Source: Nocardia sp. BSTN01 (lineage in GTDB: Bacteria; Actinomycetota; Actinomycetes; Mycobacteriales; Mycobacteriaceae). From it: a DNA stretch of 64,000 bases. The DNA lies in contig NZ_JADKYP010000006.1 of NCBI RefSeq assembly GCF_015354405.1, forward strand, positions 62,001 through 126,000. The letters are read 5' to 3'. Shown in pieces: positions 1 through 8,941 of the stretch. How positions within the stretch are numbered: position 1 is the stretch's first letter; each line of letters begins with the position of its first letter. The translations under genes and the position numbers were made by a program. The notes under the pieces are model-generated. The model did not search any database. It had not been told where the DNA came from and was given only the letters and a program-made list of their open reading frames with translations.

Positions 1-243
1 GGCCGTCACCCCGACAGCGACATCTTTCTCGACGATGTCACCGTGTCCCGTCGGCACGCGGAGTTCCGGCAGGACGAGGACACCTTCCAGGTCGTCGACG
101 TGGGCAGCCTGAACGGCACCTACGTCAACCGCGAGCCGGTGGATTCCTCGGAGCTGCAGAACGGTGACGAGGTGCAGATCGGCAAGTTCCGGCTGGTCTT
201 CCTGACCGGGCCGCGGCCGCAGGTCAACGAGCCGAGCGCATAG
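1..243 (+). CDS. garA: GarA FHA-domain regulator, C-terminal part (5' end outside window)
   Basis: Only the last 80 residues are present; the frame is open from base 1. They form most of a forkhead-associated domain, with the phosphothreonine-binding signature SRRHAEF near residue 15, then SLNGTYVN and the closing strands. In mycobacteria and corynebacteria GarA/OdhI is phosphorylated by PknB or PknG in its N-terminal tail, missing here. Unphosphorylated it binds 2-oxoglutarate dehydrogenase and glutamate dehydrogenase. The identification rests on the FHA sequence and on the garA-ftsR-nuclease-MerR gene order, which matches Rv1827-Rv1830. Confidence 0.9.
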   Translation, partial: GRHPDSDIFLDDVTVSRRHAEFRQDEDTFQVVDVGSLNGTYVNREPVDSSELQNGDEVQIGKFRLVFLTGPRPQVNEPSA

Positions 244-264
244 CGGCCGAGGCGGATTCCACTG

Positions 265-1071
265 ATGACTGGCGCAGCGCAATGGACACGCGGAGGAATG
301 TCGATCGGCTCCGTGCTGGACCTGCTGCGTCCGGATTTTCCGGACATCACCATTTCCAAGATCCGCTTCCTCGAATCGGAGGGGCTGATCCGCCCGGAGC
401 GCACGCCTTCGGGATATCGCAGATTCTCGGTCGCCGATGTCGAGCGGCTGAAGTTCGTGCTGACCGCGCAGCGGGATCAGTATCTGCCGTTGAAGGTGAT
501 CAAGGAGCAACTCGAAGCGATCGACCGCGGCGCGGCGACCCTGGGTGTGCGCGAAGCGCGGGCCCGGGCCGACGGCGCCGGTGTGGACGGCTCGGGGCGT
601 GCGCCCGAGTCCACCCGCACGGTGGGTGCTCCCGCGGCGCCCCGGCGGCTGGGCGTGGTGCCCGGTGAGGTGTCGCCGGACGAATTGCGTCTCGATCACG
701 AAATGCGCGTCACGCGTGCCGATCTGCTGGAGCAGGCCGGGATAGATGAGAAATTTCTCACCGAACTGATTCGCGCCGGGCTCATCACGCCCGGCGCTGC
801 CGGATTCTTCGACGCCGAGGCTGTCACCTTGGCTCGCACCGCTCAGGCGATGAGCGAATTCGGTTTGGAGGCACGGCATCTGCGGGCGTTCAAGCTGGCA
901 GCGGACCGGGAGGCGGCGATGATCGCCCAGATCGCCGCGCCGATAGCCAAGAGTCGCGACGCCGATGCCCGGGCCCGCGCGGAGGAGACGGTACGCGAGT
1001 TGGCGGCGCTGTCGCTGACGCTGCATACCAGCTTGGTGAAGACGTCGGTGCGGGCTTCCCTCGGCGGCTGA
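265..1071 (+). CDS. ftsR: MerR-family regulator FtsR
   Basis: 268-residue MerR-type regulator, orthologous by sequence and position to Rv1828 and corynebacterial FtsR, which activates ftsZ. The helix-turn-helix lies at residues 12-80: ISKIRFLESEGLI, then SGYRRFS, then a QYLPLKVIKEQL helix. The C-terminal half (about 145-268) is a second winged-helix-like effector region ending LHTSLVKTSVR. There is no cysteine metal-binding loop, so it is not a classical metal sensor. The ATG at 265 is preferred over the internal ATG at 298 because mycobacterial homologues also carry a short extension before the SIGSVLDLLRPDFP segment. It starts 21 bp after garA and is probably co-transcribed. Confidence 0.92.
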   Translation: MTGAAQWTRGGMSIGSVLDLLRPDFPDITISKIRFLESEGLIRPERTPSGYRRFSVADVERLKFVLTAQRDQYLPLKVIKEQLEAIDRGAATLGVREARARADGAGVDGSGRAPESTRTVGAPAAPRRLGVVPGEVSPDELRLDHEMRVTRADLLEQAGIDEKFLTELIRAGLITPGAAGFFDAEAVTLARTAQAMSEFGLEARHLRAFKLAADREAAMIAQIAAPIAKSRDADARARAEETVRELAALSLTLHTSLVKTSVRASLGG

Positions 1072-1150
1072 ATTCTTCGCCTAGACTCGGTGATACGGCC
1101 TGCCCAGCTGGGCTCGTGCGGGCGGCCGGCGAGTATGGGAGGCCAGTGCG

Positions 1151-1624
1151 ATGAGTGAAATGCGTGTGATCGGCATCCGGGTCGAGCAGCCCCAGAACCA
1201 GCCCGTGTTGCTGCTGCGTGAAGAGTCGGGCGACCGTTATCTGCCCATTTGGATCGGTCAGGCCGAGGCGACCGCCATCGTGCTCGAGCAGGAGGGGGTG
1301 ACCCCGATCCGGCCCCTGACCCACGACCTGATCAAGATCTTGATCCACGACCTCGGCCACACCTTGAAAGAGGTGCGAATCGTGGATTTGCAGGAGGGAA
1401 CCTTCTACGCCGACCTCGTCTTCGACAACGACGTGCGGATCTCCGCGCGTCCGTCGGATTCGATAGCTATCGCCTTGCGGGTCGGTTGCCCGATCTACGC
1501 GGAGGAACCGGTCCTCGAGGAAGCCGGGCTGGTGATGCCCGACGAACGCGAGGACGAGGTGGAGAAGTTCAAGGAGTTCCTCGAGTCGGTGTCACCGGAC
1601 GACTTCAAGGCCACCGACAGCTGA
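1151..1624 (+). CDS. Bifunctional nuclease family protein (DUF151)
   Basis: 157 residues, full length for the BFN/DUF151 family and equivalent to Rv1829. The family signature is clear: LLREESGDRYLPIWIGQAEA near residues 20-40, then DLIKILIHDLG and SDSIAIALRVGCPIYA near 105-120. A plant member has RNase and DNase activity and a Thermotoga structure is known, but the cellular role in actinobacteria is unsettled. A GGAGG motif about 10 bases before the ATG supports the start. The acidic tail ends in DDFKATDS; the stop codon lies in an inverted repeat described separately. Confidence 0.9.
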   Translation: MSEMRVIGIRVEQPQNQPVLLLREESGDRYLPIWIGQAEATAIVLEQEGVTPIRPLTHDLIKILIHDLGHTLKEVRIVDLQEGTFYADLVFDNDVRISARPSDSIAIALRVGCPIYAEEPVLEEAGLVMPDEREDEVEKFKEFLESVSPDDFKATDS

Positions 1625-1631
1625 GCTGTCG
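1615..1631 (+). terminator. Inverted repeat across the stop codon of the nuclease gene
   Basis: CGACAGC (1615-1621) and GCTGTCG (1625-1631) flank the TGA stop codon with a 3-base gap. A 13-base copy of the surrounding sequence, CACCGACAGCTGA, recurs at 1639-1651. The stem is short and no T-run follows, so termination is only possible. It could also be a by-product of a small duplication. Confidence 0.3.
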
Positions 1632-1723
1632 TGGAAGACACCGACAGCTGAACCCGGAATCCTTCATCCGGATCACCGGCTATCGCGCGTGGCGGTCAGG
1701 TGATCCCGAACTGTGCTCTATAC

Positions 1724-1740
1724 CTCACGTAGAGGGTGAG
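1724..1740. promoter_or_regulatory. Possible MerR-type operator upstream of the second MerR gene
   Basis: CTCAC-N7-GTGAG forms an inverted repeat about 115 bases upstream of the GTG at 1854, in the 229-base gap between the nuclease and MerR genes. MerR proteins bind dyads of this kind, so autoregulation or control by FtsR is plausible. No -35/-10 pair was convincingly identified. Confidence 0.3.
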
Positions 1741-1853
1741 AAACACGCCGCACGCGGAGTTTGGCTCCACGCCCGTGCTGCCGAGACAATCGACAGAGTA
1801 GCCTCGACAGTTAGGCCGTTGTTCTTCTTCGGCGATGCAGTGAGGGAGTAGCA

Positions 1854-2444
1854 GTGGGAGACCGACCGCAGCAACCAGCACCCGACCCGCGGCCCACCGC
1901 GGTCGTGCAGCCAGGGCTGTTCCCTGACGACACGGTGCCCGACGAGCTGGTCGGTTACCGCGTCCCCAGCGCATGCCAGGTGGCCGGTATCACCTACCGG
2001 CAGCTCGACTACTGGGCCCGCACCGGGCTCGTCGTCCCCTCGATCCGCAGCGCCACCGGTTCCGGCAGCCAGCGTCTGTACTCCTTCAAGGACATCCTGG
2101 TCCTCAAGATCGTGAAGCGGCTGCTCGACGCCGGCATCTCACTGCAGAACATCCGCATCGCCGTCGATCATCTGCGCAGCCGCGGGGTCGAGGATCTGGC
2201 CGGGATCACGCTGTTCTCCGACGGCACCACCGTCTACGAATGTTCCTCGCCGGAAGAGGTCGTCGATTTACTGCAGGGCGGGCAGGGCGTGTTCGGCATC
2301 GCCGTCAGCGGAGCCATGCGCGAGCTGACCGGCGCGATCGCCAACTTCCCGGCCGAACGCGCCGAAACCCACGAGGCGAGCGACCGGCCCGAGGACGAAT
2401 TGGCCTACCGCCGTAAGGCTCGCGAGAACCGTAAGACCGGATAA
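1854..2444 (+). CDS. MerR-family transcriptional regulator (Rv1830 type)
   Basis: 196 residues, matching Rv1830 in position and architecture. The N-terminal 35 residues are Pro-rich. The MerR helix-turn-helix then begins at VPSACQVAGITYRQLDYWAR and continues through SGSQRLYSFKDILVLKIVKRLLDAG. The C-terminal part carries ECSSPEEVVDLLQGGQGVFGIAV, a segment conserved in this actinobacterial branch. The GTG start is preceded by GGGAG at the right distance. The mycobacterial homologue has been linked to cell division and antibiotic tolerance; the effector is unknown. It is the last gene before the glycine riboswitch. Confidence 0.9.
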   Translation: MGDRPQQPAPDPRPTAVVQPGLFPDDTVPDELVGYRVPSACQVAGITYRQLDYWARTGLVVPSIRSATGSGSQRLYSFKDILVLKIVKRLLDAGISLQNIRIAVDHLRSRGVEDLAGITLFSDGTTVYECSSPEEVVDLLQGGQGVFGIAVSGAMRELTGAIANFPAERAETHEASDRPEDELAYRRKARENRKTG

Positions 2445-2543
2445 TCGTCCCCCGCCGAATGTGACGGAGCCGACTGCGCGCTGAGCTGGGTCGGAAACAT
2501 GGCGTTTACCGCGCACCGCTTAGACTGAGGGTGCGTCGCCGCC

Positions 2544-2738
2544 GTGCGGGAGAGTTCCGGGGTTCGTCCCGGACGCCGAAGGAGCAGCACCTCCCCGTCA
2601 ATCTCTCAGGCATCAGGGACCGTACGGAGTTCGACGCCTCTGGAAAGCGGCGGCCGCACACAATGCGGGCCGCCCGCCCATGGGGAAAGGGATCGCGCGC
2701 GACCCCGAATCTCTCAGGCGCCACGACAGAGGGGGAGG
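2544..2738 (+). promoter_or_regulatory. Tandem glycine riboswitch upstream of gcvP
   Basis: Two consecutive glycine aptamers are recognisable. The first holds GGGAGAG (2548-2554), GCCGAAGGAGCA and AATCTCTCAGGCA followed by GGGAC. The second holds CTCTGGAAAG, GGGGAAAG, AATCTCTCAGGC and closes with GACAGAGGGGG (2725-2735). These are the conserved core blocks of the class, and the two-aptamer arrangement is common. A TAGACT at 2521-2526 could be the -10 element. The RNA ends about 65 bases before the gcvP start, so glycine should switch gcvP expression on, as in other glycine-cleavage leaders. It fills the 357-base gap between the MerR gene and gcvP. Confidence 0.95.
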
Positions 2739-2801
2739 GCCGACAGTCGTCGACGGTGGCACCCGGGGTGCCGGTCGACCCGCCCGAGCCTTGGAGCTGC
2801 C

Positions 2802-5615
2802 GTGACCCGTAGTTTCGCCGACCGCCACATCGGACCCGACACCACCGAACTCGATCGGATCCTCGATACCGTCGGCGTCGGGTCGATGGACGAACTCGCC
2901 GCGCGTGCCGTTCCCGCGAGCATTCTGGATGCCGCCGGCGAGACCGGGCTGGACGTGCTGCCGCCGGCGGTCTCCGAACACGACGCTCTGACCGAGCTTG
3001 CGGCGCTGGCACATTCGAACACCGTCGCCACGTCGATGATCGGCCTCGGTTACTACGACACTCTGACCCCGCCGGTGCTGGTCCGCAATCTGCTGGAAAA
3101 CCCGGCCTGGTACACCGCCTACACGCCGTATCAGCCCGAGATCAGCCAGGGCCGGCTCGAGGCGCTGCTGAACTTTCAGACCATGGTCTCCGATCTGACC
3201 GGGATGGAGGTGGCAGGCGCCTCCATGCTGGACGAGGCGACCGCCGCCGCCGAGGCGATGACGCTGCTGCAGCGCGCCAACCGCAAGAGCACCTCCCAGC
3301 GACTGCTCGTCGATGCCGACCTCTTCCCGCAGACCCGCACCGTGCTGACCACCCGGGCCGAACCGCTCGGCATCACGCTGGTCGAGGCGGATCTGAGTTC
3401 CGGCGAGCTGCCCGAGGGCGATTTCTTCGGCGTCGTCCTGCAGACGCCGGGCGCCTCCGGCCGGATCGCGGACCCGGCCGCGGTGATCGCCGCGGCCCAC
3501 GATCGGGGTGCGCTGGTCGCGGTCGGCGCCGATCTGCTGGCGCTGACGCTGATCACCCCGCCCGGCGAGCTGGGCGCCGATGTCTGTTTCGGCACCACGC
3601 AGCGATTCGGTGTCCCGCTCGGCTTCGGCGGTCCGCACGCCGGATATCTCGCGGTGCGCACAGCGCACGCGCGGCAACTGCCCGGCCGCCTGGTCGGCGT
3701 CTCGGTGGACGCCGACGGCGACCGCGCCTACCGGCTCGCGCTGCAGACCCGCGAACAGCACATTCGCCGTGAGAAGGCGACCTCGAACATCTGCACCGCG
3801 CAAGTGCTGCTGGCGATCGTGGCCGCGATGTACGCCTCCTACCACGGCGACGACGGACTGCGCGCGATCGCCCGGCGGGTGCACGGTCATGCCGAGCGGC
3901 TCGCCACCGGGCTCGGCGACGCGGTCGTGCACGAACGCTTCTTCGACACCGTGCTGGTCTCGGTGCCCGGCGGAGCCGAGGCCGTGGTGGCCAAGGCGAA
4001 GGGACGCGGGATCAATCTGCACCTGGTCGACGCCGATCACGTCTCGGTGGCCTGCGACGAGGCGACGACCGAGGCTCAGGTCGCGATCGTGCTGGAGTGC
4101 TTCGGCGCCGACGCGGTGCCGGAGACGGCCGCGCTGCCCTCGATCGAGACCCGCACCTCGGCCTATCTGACCCATCCGGCGTTCACCCGTTATCACACCG
4201 AAACCGCGATGTTGCGGTATCTGCGGCAGCTGTCGGACAAGGATATCGCCTTGGACCGCAGCATGATTCCGCTCGGTTCGTGCACCATGAAGCTCAACGC
4301 CACCGCCGAGATGGAGCCCATCACCTGGCCCGGTTTCGCGCGGCTGCATCCGTACGCGCCGGTGGAGGACACGCCCGGGATGCTGCGCGTGATCGAGGAT
4401 CTGGAGCACTGGCTGGCCGCGGTGACCGGTTACGACCGAGTGAGTCTGCAGCCCAATGCCGGCAGTCAGGGTGAGTACGCGGGATTGCTCGCGATCCGCC
4501 GCTATCACCTCGACCGCGGCGACACCCACCGCGACACCTGCCTGATCCCCTCCAGCGCGCACGGCACCAACGCCGCCTCGGCGGCCATGGCCGGACTGCG
4601 GGTGGAAGTCGTGAAATGCCGGGACAACGGCGATGTCGATCTGGACGATCTGCGAGCCAAGATCGCCGATCACGCCGACCGGCTGGCCTGCATCATGATC
4701 ACCTATCCGTCCACCCACGGCGTGTACGAGCACGAGGTGGCCGAGTTGTGCGCGCTCGTGCACGATGGGGGCGGACAGGTGTATGTCGACGGGGCGAATC
4801 TGAATGCTCTTGTGGGACTTGCCCGCCCGGGACGCTTCGGCGGTGACGTCTCGCATCTGAACCTGCACAAGACCTTCTGCATTCCGCACGGCGGCGGCGG
4901 TCCCGGTGTCGGTCCGGTCGCGGTGCGCGAACATCTGGCGCCGTATCTGCCGGGCGATCCGCTGCAGCCGGATTCGCACGCGGTGTCCGCGGCGCGGTAC
5001 GGATCGGCCTCGATCCTGCCGATCACGTGGGCCTACATCCGGATGATGGGCGCCGACGGATTGCGCCGGGCCACCCTGACCGCGATCGCCTCGGCCAATT
5101 ACCTTGCGCGACGGCTGGATCCGCATTTCCCGGTGCTCTACACCGGCGAGGACGGCATGGTCGCCCACGAGTGCATTCTGGATCTGCGCGAGATCACCAA
5201 GCGCACCGGCGTGACCGTCGACGATGTGGCCAAACGCCTGGCCGACTATGGATTCCACGCCCCGACCATGAGCTTCCCCGTCGCCGGCACGCTGATGGTC
5301 GAGCCCACCGAGAGCGAAAACCTCGACGAGCTCGACGCTTTCGCCGACGCGATGATCGCGATCAAGGGCGAGATCGACGAGGTCGCCGCCGGGACCTGGC
5401 CGGTGGAGCAGAGCCCGCTGCGCGGCGCCCCGCACACCGCCACCGCCCTCGTCGGCGACTGGAACTATCCGTACAGCCGGGAAACCGCTGTCTATCCGTT
5501 GGGTGTGCACTCCGGACGGCCCAAGGTGTGGCCCGCGGTCCGGCGCATCGACGGAGCCTTCGGTGACCGCAACCTGGTGTGCTCGTGCCCGCCGCTCGAG
5601 GCGTACACCGACTGA
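2802..5615 (+). CDS. gcvP: Glycine dehydrogenase (decarboxylating), glycine cleavage P protein
   Basis: P protein of the glycine cleavage system, the PLP enzyme that decarboxylates glycine and loads the aminomethyl group onto the H protein. From the GTG at 2802 it has 937 residues, normal for a fused homodimeric P protein. It begins [10 protein letters not shown], the usual N-terminus, with TTGGAG just upstream. The PLP lysine is K690 in HLNLHKTF, followed by the PHGGGGPG loop. The frame stays open back to 2544, but that stretch is the riboswitch, so a start there is wrong. gcvT and gcvH are not in the window. The riboswitch should couple expression to glycine supply. Confidence 0.97.
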   Translation: MTRSFADRHIGPDTTELDRILDTVGVGSMDELAARAVPASILDAAGETGLDVLPPAVSEHDALTELAALAHSNTVATSMIGLGYYDTLTPPVLVRNLLENPAWYTAYTPYQPEISQGRLEALLNFQTMVSDLTGMEVAGASMLDEATAAAEAMTLLQRANRKSTSQRLLVDADLFPQTRTVLTTRAEPLGITLVEADLSSGELPEGDFFGVVLQTPGASGRIADPAAVIAAAHDRGALVAVGADLLALTLITPPGELGADVCFGTTQRFGVPLGFGGPHAGYLAVRTAHARQLPGRLVGVSVDADGDRAYRLALQTREQHIRREKATSNICTAQVLLAIVAAMYASYHGDDGLRAIARRVHGHAERLATGLGDAVVHERFFDTVLVSVPGGAEAVVAKAKGRGINLHLVDADHVSVACDEATTEAQVAIVLECFGADAVPETAALPSIETRTSAYLTHPAFTRYHTETAMLRYLRQLSDKDIALDRSMIPLGSCTMKLNATAEMEPITWPGFARLHPYAPVEDTPGMLRVIEDLEHWLAAVTGYDRVSLQPNAGSQGEYAGLLAIRRYHLDRGDTHRDTCLIPSSAHGTNAASAAMAGLRVEVVKCRDNGDVDLDDLRAKIADHADRLACIMITYPSTHGVYEHEVAELCALVHDGGGQVYVDGANLNALVGLARPGRFGGDVSHLNLHKTFCIPHGGGGPGVGPVAVREHLAPYLPGDPLQPDSHAVSAARYGSASILPITWAYIRMMGADGLRRATLTAIASANYLARRLDPHFPVLYTGEDGMVAHECILDLREITKRTGVTVDDVAKRLADYGFHAPTMSFPVAGTLMVEPTESENLDELDAFADAMIAIKGEIDEVAAGTWPVEQSPLRGAPHTATALVGDWNYPYSRETAVYPLGVHSGRPKVWPAVRRIDGAFGDRNLVCSCPPLEAYTD

Positions 5616-5638
5616 GATACGGGGCCGAGCGCGGGCGG

Positions 5639-6151
5639 TCACTCGCCGGCGGCGACCGCCTGCGCGTAGGCCTCGGCGAGGCGTTGGGTGGCGGTCGGCC
5701 GGCCGGTGTCCGGACGTGCGATGCCGAGATGGCGTTCGCGCAGTTCGTCCATGAATTCCGCCCACAGCTGCGGGCCGCCCGCCTCGAGCAGTTCCGCGCG
5801 TACCCGCAGTTCGTGGGTCGTCGGACGATGTCGCAACCCCCAGGAGGCCAGGGCGACCAGTACCGGAACCAGCTGGATGGCGGGTTCGGTGAGGCTGTAG
5901 GTGGCTCGCTGACCGCGGCGGACCTCGTCGCGGGTCAGCAGTCCGGCGTCGACGAGGGTTTTGAGCCGGTCGGCGAGGATGTTGGAGGCGATGCCCTCTT
6001 CCGACTGTGATTGCAGCTGCCGGAAATGGCGGCGGTCGCCGAACATGATGTCGCGCAGGACCAGCATCGTCCACCGATCACCGACCACCTCGATGGCAGC
6101 GTTGATCGGGCAGCCCGACCGCTGTTCCGCCGGCAGCTGTTCCTCGGACAC
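5639..6151 (-). CDS. HxlR-family transcriptional regulator
   Basis: Winged-helix repressor of the HxlR/MarR-like type. The family signature is present: CPINAAIEVVGDRWTMLVLRDIMFGDRRHF near residues 15-45 and an ILADRLKTLVDAGLL recognition segment. The C-terminal 60 residues are alanine- and leucine-rich. The GTG at 6151 is chosen because AAGGAGG lies four bases upstream; an ATG at 6178 would add nine residues but lacks a ribosome binding site. A strong inverted repeat lies directly upstream, so autoregulation is likely. The convergent neighbour is gcvP. No adjacent target gene is obvious, and the ligand is unknown. Confidence 0.9.
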   Translation of the reverse strand: MSEEQLPAEQRSGCPINAAIEVVGDRWTMLVLRDIMFGDRRHFRQLQSQSEEGIASNILADRLKTLVDAGLLTRDEVRRGQRATYSLTEPAIQLVPVLVALASWGLRHRPTTHELRVRAELLEAGGPQLWAEFMDELRERHLGIARPDTGRPTATQRLAEAYAQAVAAGE

Positions 6152-6182
6152 CGCACCTCCTTCGTCAACTGCTTGCATCCTA

Positions 6183-6215
6183 CTAGCACTAGGGGTGGTT
6201 GCTCTCTAGTGCTAG
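6183..6215. promoter_or_regulatory. Probable operator of the HxlR regulator
   Basis: CTAGCACTAG (6183-6192) and CTAGTGCTAG (6206-6215) are perfect reverse complements separated by 13 bases. Each arm is itself nearly palindromic (CTAG-NN-CTAG). It lies 32 bases upstream of the HxlR start and before the end of the VWA gene. This is the expected form for an operator binding two winged-helix dimers. Confidence 0.65.
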
Positions 6216-6245
6216 CGAATGGCAAGCACTCAACGCGCTGGAGCG

Positions 6246-7919
6246 TTACGGCGTGGTCAGCGCGTGGTTGACGGCGGTGCCGAAGGTCATGTCGTCGGAG
6301 GTGGTGACCTTGGTGTAGGTGCCGCCGGTCTTCTGGGCCAGGTTCTGCAGGGTCTGCCCGCCCTGGCCGCCGATGACGATCACGTCCACCCGCACCGGAT
6401 GCGCGGCGTCGGTGGCGCCGGTGATATCGGAGATCAGCTGGTCCCCGGTCATCGGGGAATTGTCGTTGGGGCCGCCGGTGATGAGCAGAACCGAGTTGGT
6501 CTTACCCGAGGAGTAGTTCTTCACCGCGCTGCGATAGGCGGCCTCGAGCGAGGGGTAGGTGCGGTCGGTACTGGAACCGGCGAGCGTGACATTGCCCAGG
6601 GCCGTGGACAATTCGCTGCGATGCTGCGGGGTGAGGGCCTGGGTGGGCGCGACCATCCGATAGGGGTTGCCGTCGGTCAATTGGTTGGCGTAGATCCAGG
6701 CGCCGGCGCCGAAATCCGGCGGCATGGTGTCGAGGGTCGACTGCACCGCGGCGAGAGCGTTGTTCAATCGCGACATCGACCCGTCGTTGGCGGCCATCGA
6801 CGCCGAGGTGTCGATGAGAATCGTGGCTTGTACGCCCAGCACCGGGTGCGCGAGGACCGACTGCACGCGATCGAGAACCGATTTCGCCGGCACCGCGACG
6901 GGTGTGGCGGCCGCGGCTCCGAAACCATTGTCGGTGAACAGCTTCTGTTGGTCGGGAGCACGCAGGAAGTCGGCGAATACGCCGGCGACTAGGTTCTGGG
7001 TCTTGTCCACCCAGCTTCCGGTGAGCATCGCCGCGGGGTGATCGGCGACCGGCGCCGCACCGGTCGGATGGAACAGAGCGACATTCGGCCGCGTCTTGGC
7101 TTGCTGCTCGGTAACTGCTACGGCGTGGATGGAGGAGTTGGGGCCTTGTGCGGGATCGGCGACCGCGGCCAGCGCGGAGGCGGTGTCGCCGGATTCCGGT
7201 GCGGCGGCGGCCAATCCGGAGATGGCGGCGACGACCTGACCGGACGCGGCGGCCTCATCGGTCAGCGGATCGGAGCCGGAGACGGCCGAGCCGACCGCCA
7301 CCGCGGCGGCCAGCGAATCGTCACCCGGAGGCATCGCCATCCGCAGCGGACCCCAGCTGCCGAGGCCGATATCGCCGAGCGACCCGCGCTGCAGTCGCGC
7401 CAGATCCGACCAGCTGAGGTCGGCCTTCTCCATCGCCTGAGCCAGCGGGGCGGGGGCGGCCACCGCGATCGGGCTGACAGCGATCGACGCCGGGGTGCCC
7501 TGGACCAGTCCCGGCACCCGCATCTGCTCGACCGCGCGCGACGAACTCGGAATCCAGAGACCGGGTTGCGGGCCGAGCTTGGCGTCCCAGTTCGGTGCGG
7601 TGAGCCCGGTCACCATCGCGGCGCTGGTGCGTTCGGTGACGGACACCTTCGCGCAGTGGTCGCGCACCTGGGGGTGCGTGGCGTTGTAGCGGTCGGCGGC
7701 GGCGCGCACGGGAGCGGCGATATCGGGATCGACGGTGACGGCGAGAGTGACCGGACCCTCGATGCACTGACCGGCGGCGCTGCGGTTCTCCGATGCCGAG
7801 CGATTGCTGAGCCAGAACCAACCGGCTACCGCCGCGATCAGCAGCAGGACCGCCACCACGGTGATAACCAAACCTTTGCTGACGCCCCGTGATCCGTCCG
7901 CGCTGCGATGTGTGCCCAC
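6246..7919 (-). CDS. Membrane-anchored VWA-domain protein with substrate-binding-like N-terminal region
   Basis: About 557 residues, related to Rv1836c. One membrane helix (LVITVVAVLLLIAAVAGWFW) follows a short cytoplasmic HRSADGSRG segment also found in the mycobacterial protein. The extracytoplasmic part first resembles a periplasmic-binding fold (residues about 50-330). It then carries a von Willebrand A domain with the MIDAS motif DTSASM and a later ITGGPNDN segment. The start is uncertain: GTG codons at 7919, 7940 and 8015 are all in frame and none has a good ribosome binding site. 7919 is chosen because homology begins there. The gene follows the WhiB gene on the same strand. The role is unknown; the family is cell-envelope associated. 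Confidence 0.82.
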   Translation of the reverse strand: MGTHRSADGSRGVSKGLVITVVAVLLLIAAVAGWFWLSNRSASENRSAAGQCIEGPVTLAVTVDPDIAAPVRAAADRYNATHPQVRDHCAKVSVTERTSAAMVTGLTAPNWDAKLGPQPGLWIPSSSRAVEQMRVPGLVQGTPASIAVSPIAVAAPAPLAQAMEKADLSWSDLARLQRGSLGDIGLGSWGPLRMAMPPGDDSLAAAVAVGSAVSGSDPLTDEAAASGQVVAAISGLAAAAPESGDTASALAAVADPAQGPNSSIHAVAVTEQQAKTRPNVALFHPTGAAPVADHPAAMLTGSWVDKTQNLVAGVFADFLRAPDQQKLFTDNGFGAAAATPVAVPAKSVLDRVQSVLAHPVLGVQATILIDTSASMAANDGSMSRLNNALAAVQSTLDTMPPDFGAGAWIYANQLTDGNPYRMVAPTQALTPQHRSELSTALGNVTLAGSSTDRTYPSLEAAYRSAVKNYSSGKTNSVLLITGGPNDNSPMTGDQLISDITGATDAAHPVRVDVIVIGGQGGQTLQNLAQKTGGTYTKVTTSDDMTFGTAVNHALTTP

Positions 7920-8024
7920 GATTTTCCAGTGTATGGTCACGCGAAAACCGGCGCTCGACCAGGATCGGTCGTGCGCCGGCTCGCGGATCGTGCGAGTGGC
8001 GTGGACCACTCGCACGTCTCGTTG

Positions 8025-8285
8025 TCAGTCGCGGAGCAGCTTGCCGCGGTCGAATTCGTGACCGCCCCACACACCGGACTGGCCGGTGGTGGCCGCGAAT
8101 TCCGCGCACTGCCGGCGAATGGGGCAGCCGGCGCAGATTCCGCGCGCGTAGTCGAAGTCCTGCGACGGGTACGGGAACCACGCATCGTGGTTCGGGTCAC
8201 CCTTGCAGGCCGCCTGGTCCCAGGTCTGTGTATCCGAGACCGGGAGCAGATCCACCAGGGTGAGTGCCGGAGTCGTAGTTGTCAT
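8025..8285 (-). CDS. WhiB-family iron-sulfur transcriptional regulator
   Basis: 86 residues with the complete Wbl signature: a first cysteine in AACKGD, then ICAGCPIRRQC giving the CxxC and fourth cysteine, then the GVWGG turn. These four cysteines hold a [4Fe-4S] cluster in characterised WhiB proteins, which act by binding the sigma-factor SigA. The basic C-terminal tail is short (HEFDRGKLLRD), so DNA contact may be limited. AAAGGAGGG sits at good spacing before the ATG. It lies between an HNH endonuclease gene and the VWA gene, all on the minus strand. Which WhiB subfamily it belongs to cannot be fixed by eye. Confidence 0.93.
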   Translation of the reverse strand: MTTTTPALTLVDLLPVSDTQTWDQAACKGDPNHDAWFPYPSQDFDYARGICAGCPIRRQCAEFAATTGQSGVWGGHEFDRGKLLRD

Positions 8286-8340
8286 ATCGGATCCCTCCTT
8301 TCTCGGGATATGGGGGTATTCGCTGTGTGCCGGAGGCTGT

Positions 8341-8901
8341 TCACTGTGCGCCGGAGGCGACGAGGTCCTTCCAGATCCGTCGCTGCCGTCGCTGCATGTC
8401 GGTGGGCGCCTTGGGTTCCCAGAGCAACCGCATCCCGGCCTCGTCCGGGGTGCGGTCCGCCTTGCGGGTGTTGCACGGTCCGCACGCCGCGATCAGGTTG
8501 TTCCAGGTGTTGGGTCCGCCCCGGCTGCGCGGGCGGATATGGTCGACGGTGCGCGCCCAGCCGGCGCAGTATCCGCACCGGTGCTCGTCGCGCCGCAGTA
8601 CGCCCGCGAGGGTGGCCCGGCTCTCGTCGTGCACGAGCACGCTGTGCTCGAGGTAGACGTAGCGCAGCAGCCGAATCGTCTGCGGCAGAGCGATTTCCAA
8701 ATGCTTGGAACGAATCGGGAAATGCGGTTGCCGCTCGGCCACGGTCTCGGCGGTGCCGCTGATCACCAGCACCACCGCGCGGTCGGCGCCGATGTCGGTC
8801 AGCGCCTCGTAGGAGGCGTTGAGGACCAGCACCTGGGCGTGTATCCAGTTGTCGGGAGTAAGGGGTCTTTCGGCGTGACGAGACAGCATGGGAGTCACCA
8901 T
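8341..8901 (-). CDS. HNH endonuclease domain protein
   Basis: 186 residues from the ATG at 8901; an ATG at 8889 gives 182 residues and is equally possible. The C-terminal half is an HNH domain with two zinc-type cysteine pairs: HRCGYC, the catalytic TVDHIRPRSRGG, then NTWNNLIAACGPCNTRK. The N-terminal part (VLVLNASYEALTDIGADRAVVLV) is the conserved region of the single-domain HNH proteins found across actinobacteria. Those are not linked to restriction systems, and their biological role is poorly defined. It lies 55 bp upstream of the WhiB gene and 40 bp downstream of a very small gene, suggesting one transcript. Confidence 0.88.
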   Translation of the reverse strand: MVTPMLSRHAERPLTPDNWIHAQVLVLNASYEALTDIGADRAVVLVISGTAETVAERQPHFPIRSKHLEIALPQTIRLLRYVYLEHSVLVHDESRATLAGVLRRDEHRCGYCAGWARTVDHIRPRSRGGPNTWNNLIAACGPCNTRKADRTPDEAGMRLLWEPKAPTDMQRRQRRIWKDLVASGAQ

Positions 8902-8941
8902 GTTTCGTGAAAGGCGGAACGAGAAGGAAGGCGGGAGCCGG

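Noticed and set aside
2613-6074. 1153-codon open frame on the minus strand
   Set aside because: Antisense to gcvP and the HxlR gene; long antisense frames are common in GC-rich DNA and the translation is His/Arg/Gly-rich with no protein family.
7920-8015. Upstream extension of the VWA protein to GTG 8015
   Set aside because: The added residues are not like the family N-terminus and none of the upstream GTG codons has a ribosome binding site.
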